This document shows positions 58,501-64,000 of a DNA stretch of 64,000 bases, in pieces. The notes beneath the pieces were generated by a model. It was not told the origin of the DNA and searched no databases. It saw only the letters and a list, made by a program, of their open reading frames with translations. Position 1 is the stretch's first letter, and each line of letters starts with the position of its first letter. A program made the position numbers and the translations under genes. This DNA comes from Ostrinia nubilalis (taxonomy: Eukaryota; Arthropoda; Insecta; Lepidoptera; Crambidae): the NCBI RefSeq assembly GCF_963855985.1, contig NC_087104.1, forward strand, positions 2,790,001 to 2,854,000. Reading direction: 5' to 3'.

Positions 58501-59365
58501 ACGAAACTTGGTACAATTATTCTTCTTACTCTTGGGCAGGTTATAGTATACTTAGAATTCCCACGGGAACAGGAATTAGCGGGAAAATCCTTTTGTATGA
58601 AAAATTTAAACCGCTTATGTTAGACGCTTGAAATTTGGCATGCAGGTACCTTAGTAAACTTAAAGCTTAGTTACAACAGGATATTGCAAAATTCCCACGG
58701 GAACAGGAGTTAGCGGGAAAAAACATTTATATGAAAAAATCTAAACCACGTAAGATAGATGAAGGGGGTAAAACGGGATCCACGCGTACGAAGTCGCGGG
58801 CGGCCGCTAGTTAATAAAATAAAATTATCCGTGAATATTACAGTTATAGCGCTTAACTCAGCCAATGACTGTATGAGAGCGGCACGGGAGGGACGACATT
58901 GACATAATATGACGTGATAGAGCATACAAATCTGAAGCACATTTGGAGTCTCGCTGACGTTTGACGTCTCTAAAACACCGTCTCATAGGGTTATCTGTCA
59001 GTATAACCATAAGGGTATAATAACCATAATAACCATAAAAAAATAAGGGGAGTCTAGCCCTTATCGGCTCCTCCACTTATTACCAGTCACCCTGTATAAC
59101 TGTGTGGTTTGATAATTATCCTATCTTGTCAAAAATAATATTGACTGAAACACAGAAAGTAGCAGACGAAGTAATCTGTGGTAGAAGTAGCTATACTGTG
59201 AGTGATTAAAATAATTATAAAGTAGGTATGTGTTATAAATACATCTTTTATTTTTCTTTCCAGGTCGCGTCGCTTTGTAAGAACTTCGACTGCCCCAACC
59301 CTGGTAAAGAAGAAAGCTCGCATGAAAAACCAGGCACTGCCACAGTGACCGTGTGTGATACGTAA
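55573..59365 (+). CDS. Lipid phosphate phosphatase, wunen/PLPP-like, copy 2 (complete)
   Basis: Six exons: 55,573-55,621; 56,082-56,236; 56,943-57,139; 57,621-57,735; 58,132-58,308; 59,264-59,365 (TAA). Spliced length is 795 bases, 264 residues. The start ATG is the only one that joins the phase-1 donor in frame. The protein is a six-helix PAP2 membrane phosphatase. LGFYCNDPAL near residue 40 is the family's first-loop signature. C1 is KILVGEPRP (residues 110-118), C2 PSGH (157-160) and C3 SRITDHRHHWWD (205-216), giving His160, nucleophile His212 and Asp216. Known family members dephosphorylate lysophosphatidate, ceramide-1-phosphate and sphingosine-1-phosphate, and in Drosophila steer germ cells. 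The short charged tail lacks a recognisable sorting motif. Exon borders match copy 1; all catalytic residues are present, so it should be active. AATAAA at 59,590 is a likely polyadenylation signal. Confidence 0.93.
56255..56345. repeat. Dispersed repeat in intron 2 of phosphatase copy 2
   Basis: TTTTCGTGTCGACAAGAAAC and ACACAGTGTCACCCCAAAAC repeat the segment at 2,390-2,462. It starts about 20 bases after the exon donor. Confidence 0.55.
56583..56895 (-). repeat. LINE tail and RTE 3' end in intron 2
   Basis: 56,583-56,645 is the inverted AACACCAGGTGCGATTG tail. 56,719-56,895 is an RTE end on minus, with (CAT)n at 56,719-56,738 and the complement of GGACGTACACTGCTGATCAT. It stops about 50 bases before the exon at 56,943. 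Confidence 0.65.
57261..57420. mobile_element. TA-flanked MITE in intron 3 of copy 2
   Basis: CAGGGTGAAATTTTGTAA faces TTACAAAATTCCACCCTG with TA outside both. Non-coding. Confidence 0.7.
58318..58810 (+). mobile_element. Non-autonomous Helitron directly behind exon 5 of copy 2
   Basis: Starts TCTATACTTATAATAAATCT, ends GCGGGCGGCCGCTAG, between host A (58,317) and T (58,811). Contains (CTGT)n at about 58,439-58,461 and two copies of AATTCCCACGGGAACAGGA (58,556 and 58,691). It begins nine bases after the last coding base of exon 5, leaving only GTGAGTATA of the original donor side. Confidence 0.85.
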
Positions 59366-59460
59366 CACGTGGTTTATTATGGTTTGGTTTCTTAATTTAT
59401 TATTTATTTTAGTTATCTCTTATTTAACCGATATAAAATTCCACTATTGAGATATTCATA

Positions 59461-59572
59461 CAGGGTGTCAGTCTAGGAAAGTCATGAATTCTTGAGATGG
59501 AGTTCGGTGTTCGAGCGAGATCTGTACGCACTATTTTGAATGTTTTGCTGACCTATATCTTCTTACACCCTG
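59461..59572. mobile_element. Small TA-flanked MITE in 3' UTR region of copy 2
   Basis: CAGGGTGTCAGTCTAGG faces an end reading ACACCCTG, TA outside both. It lies about 100 bases past the stop codon and before the AATAAA at 59,590, so it may be transcribed. Confidence 0.6.
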
Positions 59573-60288
59573 TATGTAATCAATATTTCAATAAACGTGA
59601 GAGAGAATAAAAAATAAATAAAAAAAATTCGTCAGTAAAATATTTATGTAAATAAATATGTAAGTAATCTGTATTTCCGATTTTTTTAATTGTGATTTTA
59701 TTATTTTTTTTATTTAACTGTAGTAGTAGTAGTTCTAGTTAATCAGTATGTAGTCTAGACTTGTTTTTTGTGGGTATACTATAAGGGGAAAATGGTATTT
59801 AATGTATAGTCGTGGTTAACGTATAATTTATTTGTGGTTATTTATTATTATTATATTTTATTTATTCTAGATTATATTTGCGTAATACTCATTTGCATAG
59901 AAAAAGGCTAAATGAAATAAAATGTGCTTGACTTTGCATCGATTTATAAGGTCTTATTATTCTAATAAGAAAAATCAAGAGCTTGTATTTGTGCAACTTG
60001 ATCGAATATTCGTTACTCGCAAAATTAAATATTGTTTTTTGCGGTATAATTTAATTGATGTGTCAATAAACAAAAAATATTAATTTACCTATATTAGAAA
60101 CCAACATCAACTTACATCTTTATTTAAATTAAACAGATATTTTTACAACTAAAGCAAACTTTACTCTAAACAAACAAAGAAACATCTACTAATATGAATT
60201 TATGATACTTGCAATTAGTACTATCCGATGATTTAATATCAACAAACATCATATTATTTTATTTGTTTTCTATTACTTACGTGTTATA

Positions 60289-61519
60289 CAGGGTGTTACT
60301 TTGCATTCTTGCCATATTTACAGAGGTTACTATATTACTGATACTGAACACAAATCCGTAAAAAAATAATGCCCGAATTTTTTTTTTTTAATCTTGAGTA
60401 TTTTATTTTATCGACAATCTGTTAAACACACCACTAATTATCGTAACGCATGCACATCACTTGTTGGCGATGGCGATGGAGACTTTTTTACTTTTTACTG
60501 TATTTTTAAATATCTATTGCAATCTAATGTCTTTAAAATGTCTTTTTGACACTTGTAAAAAACTGAGAAATCCATCAAACACAAATCACGTAATAAATAA
60601 TACAAAAATGACTGAAGTGTATTCAAACAACGAATAATTTTATCAAAATGGTGCTGGGAGTGTCTGCAAGACGTCTTAGACGAAATGCTTGATGACGTAC
60701 CCTTAGCATTACACCAAATGCTCTACTACCAGCAGGATGGTGCTCCCCCACAATAAGGACGTCAAGTGCGCGAATAATACGTTTGGTGAACAGTGGATTG
60801 GACGAGGGGTCCAGTAGCTTGGCCACCACGATCCTCGGACCTGACACCAATGGATTTTTGGAGTGACTTGAAACGACTGGTATGCGCAGAAGAGATAAAC
60901 AGTGTAAACGCGTTACATAAACGCGTTACGTTAGTGAAACTGTGATACAAAACGTTTATGTGTTGCGAAAACTAAAGCGATAAACCTACGCTTCGCCGTG
61001 CTAGACTGTGCCTTCATCAGAACGGAGGACACTTTGAACACTTGCTTCGCAGTACGTAAACTTTGTGAGTAGGAACTTATGAATAAATAATTAATTGTGA
61101 ATAAGGTGATTTCATTTCATACTTAATTTATTAATTTGTAAAAATAGGGTACAATGTTGTAAATTAATTGAAACCCTATTAATTATTACGTATTTTTGAC
61201 GGTCCTAAGCCCGTAAAGTAGAAAGGAAAATCTGAAATCAACTGAAGAGTATTTTAAAATAGTTATTATGACTGGATAAAAAGTCTGGTACCCAAAGCCA
61301 TAAAATTAAGAACTAGGCCACGCCCACTAGGTTTATTCCACTTGCACCTGTAGAACGTGCGAGACAAAATAGGTTTATTCCAATTTGTACTGAAAAACCA
61401 AATTTACTAAAATCTTAGTGTACTTTCTTTATGGGAGTCTCTTGTTTATCTTAAATAAATAGGTATTGTTACCTACTTTTATCTCTGTGAATATGGCAAG
61501 AATGCAAAGTAACACGGTG
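60289..61519 (+). mobile_element. mariner-type element, 1.23 kb, with ~35-bp TIRs
   Basis: CAGGGTGTTACTTTGCATTC and TTGCCATATT at left; ATATGGCAAGAATGCAAAGT and AACACGGTG at right, with TA outside both. The size fits a Tc1/mariner element, and it carries a broken DDE transposase (60,690-60,905). Confidence 0.8.
60690..60905 (+). pseudogene. Broken Tc1/mariner-family transposase
   Basis: One frame reads QQDGAPP, a stop, GRQVRE, a stop, then WTRGPVAWPPRSSDLTPMDF. QQDGAP carries the second catalytic Asp, and the SSDLTPMDF stretch (usually SPDLTPLDF) is the third-motif region of insect mariner-like transposases. At least three stops in this stretch, so it is inactive. The upstream two thirds of the element is too decayed to translate. 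Confidence 0.75.
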
Positions 61520-62266
61520 TATAATTTATTAGTGAAAATGTAAACCAATTAATTTATAATAATTGAAGTATTATTCCACATTCCAAATGCTTTAGCAGAA
61601 TAATGTTTATTTATTTTATTATTGAACACAACCAAAGATAATTATTTTATAATATGACGTAGATATACTATGTAACATGTGTACAGTGATATAACAATGT
61701 GATTCTTCATTTTATATCTATAGTTTATTTGTTAATCATAACTTATTTATTTCATCACACTTTCTATTATTGAAGTTAATGAAATAAAAGTTTTTTTTTT
61801 ACATTTCTACCCAATTAACATTACGTATAGAGATAATTATAAAGATAATAATTAGGTAAAGTTAAATACAATATACAAATAAAATACATATAACCGCTAT
61901 GTAGCGGTTTATTTAACTTCTAAAAATAACTGAATACCTTTGTTTATTAAATTGTATTTATGTAGGCTGTATTTGAGCAGCTATCTAAATAATGCTTAAT
62001 AATATATTTTTCAATAATATTGTAATAAATCAATATTTAAACAAATTAAACTTATTTATAAGCAAAAATGTTCTTTGACCGGATTAAACTATTTTTACAC
62101 AATTTTAAGTTTTTGACTGCCCTAGCTGTAAACTATTTAGCTGATAAAATCAAATAAATTTCAAAGATACCTACTATTTCTTCTTCTTGCTTTGCATTAA
62201 TTTAACTTCATCAGGGCTACTCCGAAAGGCTGTTTACGTAGTGTTTCGGGACTATGTCACTGTCGC
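61520..62266. other. AT-rich spacer between convergent genes
   Basis: Holds the presumed 3' UTR of the transporter (minus strand) and nothing else recognised. Several TTTATT (AATAAA on minus) occur, so the cleavage site cannot be chosen. Confidence 0.4.
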
Positions 62267-63809
62267 TCATTCTGGCATCTCGCTTTGCGTGAGAGGGACG
62301 GCAACATTCGAATCTTTGGATAACGATTTTCGGAGTAACCCCGCAGTAATCAGCGGTTCACCTCGGAACTCCTCCTCAATGTCAATCAAAACTCGGTCTT
62401 TAGTCTCTGGCAATAAGATCCACGCTACCGTCAAGCAATACGCAACCAACACTGCATACAACAAATATGCTCCTTCCACTCCTATACTAGCGAACAAATA
62501 TCGCGCTGACTTAATATTGATAGTCTCATTGATTGAGAAGAACAAAATCCCTATCAATCCACAGAGACCTCTATGTTCCAAAGGGAAGATTTCTCCAGCT
62601 ATTATATTCGGGAGGGGAACGGCACCCACCACCACGGTAAACATATGGATATGAACCAAAGTCAATCCTATGAAAAGGTGGTCAAATCCCATCAAGACAT
62701 AAGTCTTCAGATAAACGTACAAAGCGATGCTGACGTATGATATAACATTGGCCGATATTGTCACTGAAAGGACCAACTTTCTTCGCATCTTTTTAATAGC
62801 TAGAATTATTAGTGCATTCGACACAAGCCTCTGAATATCCAATGACACTATTATGGCCGGGAAATTGATATCTTTGCCCAACACAACATCAAGAATATCT
62901 TTCGCGTATGTGTCAAATGTGACGGCACCAGACCATTGGGCGATCCCGTACATGTGCATCATTATAATAACCGGTATATAAACTTCTCGTTTACCCAAAG
63001 TGTCTTTAAGGTAATCTAGATTCCTCTTAAGTTTATTTGAAATACTTTCGTTGGCATTATTAGCCTCGTTTGATGTCCTGGCCATGTTCATTTTTATAAG
63101 CTTCTCCAATTCCTCCTCTTCTGAAAGACCTCGTAGCCAATGGAATGCTTTCCGACACTCGTCGTACTTTCCCTTGATCGCATAAAAACTTGGCGATTCT
63201 GGTGATAAAATGATTATTATCAAGTCTACAAACGCTATGAAAGCAGCTATCAAAGCAACTCTCTGCCAAGAGACGATGGTTCCTAATAAATGAACCAGGA
63301 AAACACCAAACATGATTGCTAAAGATATAGTTGTCAAAAGAGCGCCTCGATTTTTGGGACTGCAACATTCTCCAATGAGGACGTTGCCCATATTAGCTAA
63401 CAGGCCCATTGAGAACCCTTGAAGGCATCTTGCGAATAAAAGGCTGGGTGCACTCTCGGATGCGCTGATGATGAGCCATCCTACGGTCATGAACGCAGCG
63501 CTGGAGATATTGACAGGTTTTCGGCCGTATGAGTTCATGACGACTGTGACCAACAATGCTCCTACTATGAGGGATAATCCGAATATGGACGCTAAAACAA
63601 AGGAAGCAGATTTTAATTTTGAATAGTTTTCGGACTCTATCATTACATATTCAGACTAGGTAGGATCTAAGCATTTACTTACCGATCCATGTCGCCGACG
63701 CTTCGTCAATGTCGGTCGTTTCCCTCAGCTGTGGTAGGAGCACTGAAGAGAACCCCATGACCACGCCATGTGCGAGGAAGTTGAGGGACACGCCCGACGT
63801 CAGGAAACA
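62267..63809 (-). CDS. MFS sugar transporter, Tret1-like (5' end outside window)
   Basis: Two exons on the minus strand: 63,809-63,683 and 63,591-62,267 (TGA). They join with a split Ala codon, giving 483 residues without the N-terminus. The first exon reads GVSLNFLAHGVVMGFSSVLL, as in insect facilitated sugar transporters. The long frame has an in-frame ATG at 63,643, but the acceptor TTTGTTTTAG at 63,592 shows the exon starts later. About 12 membrane helices. Motifs in order: NSYGRKP after helix 2, PESPSFY before the central loop, a charged loop of about 60 residues, NIIAGEIFPLEHRG at helix 10-11, and LPETKD after helix 12. The helix-7 segment is QWSGAVTFDTYA in place of the canonical QQxSGxN. 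Substrate is probably trehalose or a hexose at the plasma membrane; the exact sugar cannot be read. Convergent with phosphatase copy 2. Confidence 0.9.
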
Positions 63810-64000
63810 CTGCAAATATTGGAATCAAAGTGATACACCTGGTTTATCCAATGCAGTAGTTGAGTATAGTAGCAGGTTTACGGACCCTGAAGAATATTCA
63901 TTGATGCACTTGTTAAATGGTATTTTTTTTATCGTCGAATCGAAAAACATGACTAATATCTTGCGCATGCCTATTGGTTTTGGAACCCCACTGCTTATTT

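Noticed and set aside
62187..62654. 155-codon plus frame
   Set aside because: Antisense of the transporter exon, which has domain motifs and splice borders on the other strand.
63592..63643. Start codon of the transporter at 63,643
   Set aside because: The first 17 codons of that frame are intron; TTTGTTTTAG at 63,592 is the acceptor, and the upstream exon supplies the conserved GVSLNFLAHG segment.

Overview
The window looks like nuclear DNA of an insect, most likely a moth or butterfly. It is AT-rich and has spliceosomal introns with GT/AG borders. It also carries repeats I recognise from Lepidoptera: Helitrons beginning TCTATACTAATATTATAAAG and ending CTAG, tRNA-derived SINEs, and RTE-type LINE 3' ends with (CAT)n or (AACG)n tails. 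The species call is inference; no search was run.

Only three host genes are convincing. Two are tandem, same-strand members of the membrane lipid phosphate phosphatase (PAP2 / PLPP / wunen-lazaro) family. Copy 1 has exons between 28,280 and 33,578, and its first coding exon was not found. Copy 2 is complete, with six exons between 55,573 and 59,365 and 264 residues. Intron positions and phases match in all five comparable exons, so the pair arose by duplication. The third gene is convergent, on the minus strand at the right edge (62,267-63,809, 5' end outside the window): an MFS sugar transporter of the Tret1-like insect group. The lipid phosphatases should remove phosphate from extracellular lysophospholipids and similar substrates, and the transporter should move a sugar. 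Nothing here links the two functions.

From 1 to 28,279 I see no host exon. The stretch is a mosaic of mobile elements: a 2.4-kb hAT element with an 8-bp target duplication (2,463-4,857) holding a broken RTE reverse transcriptase; an element with an 8-bp duplication (16,214-17,585); and a four-level nest (piggyBac-like, then a TA-element with ~540-bp arms, then hAT, then foldback MITE) at 18,495-21,408. Small foldback MITEs and SINEs lie between them. From 36,100 to 55,200 there is again only repeat DNA. It includes a SINE cleanly interrupted by a Helitron (37,770-38,262), a THAP-exon element (46,885-47,925), a possible unclassified 4.2-kb TIR element with a decayed gene (48,344-52,589), two inverted hAT copies with perfect 8-bp duplications (52,024-54,070), and an 801-bp P-like element 400 bp upstream of phosphatase copy 2.

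No rRNA, functional tRNA, CRISPR array or prokaryote-like operon was seen. The most unusual content is the nested, datable transposons and the possible unclassified element at 48-52 kb.
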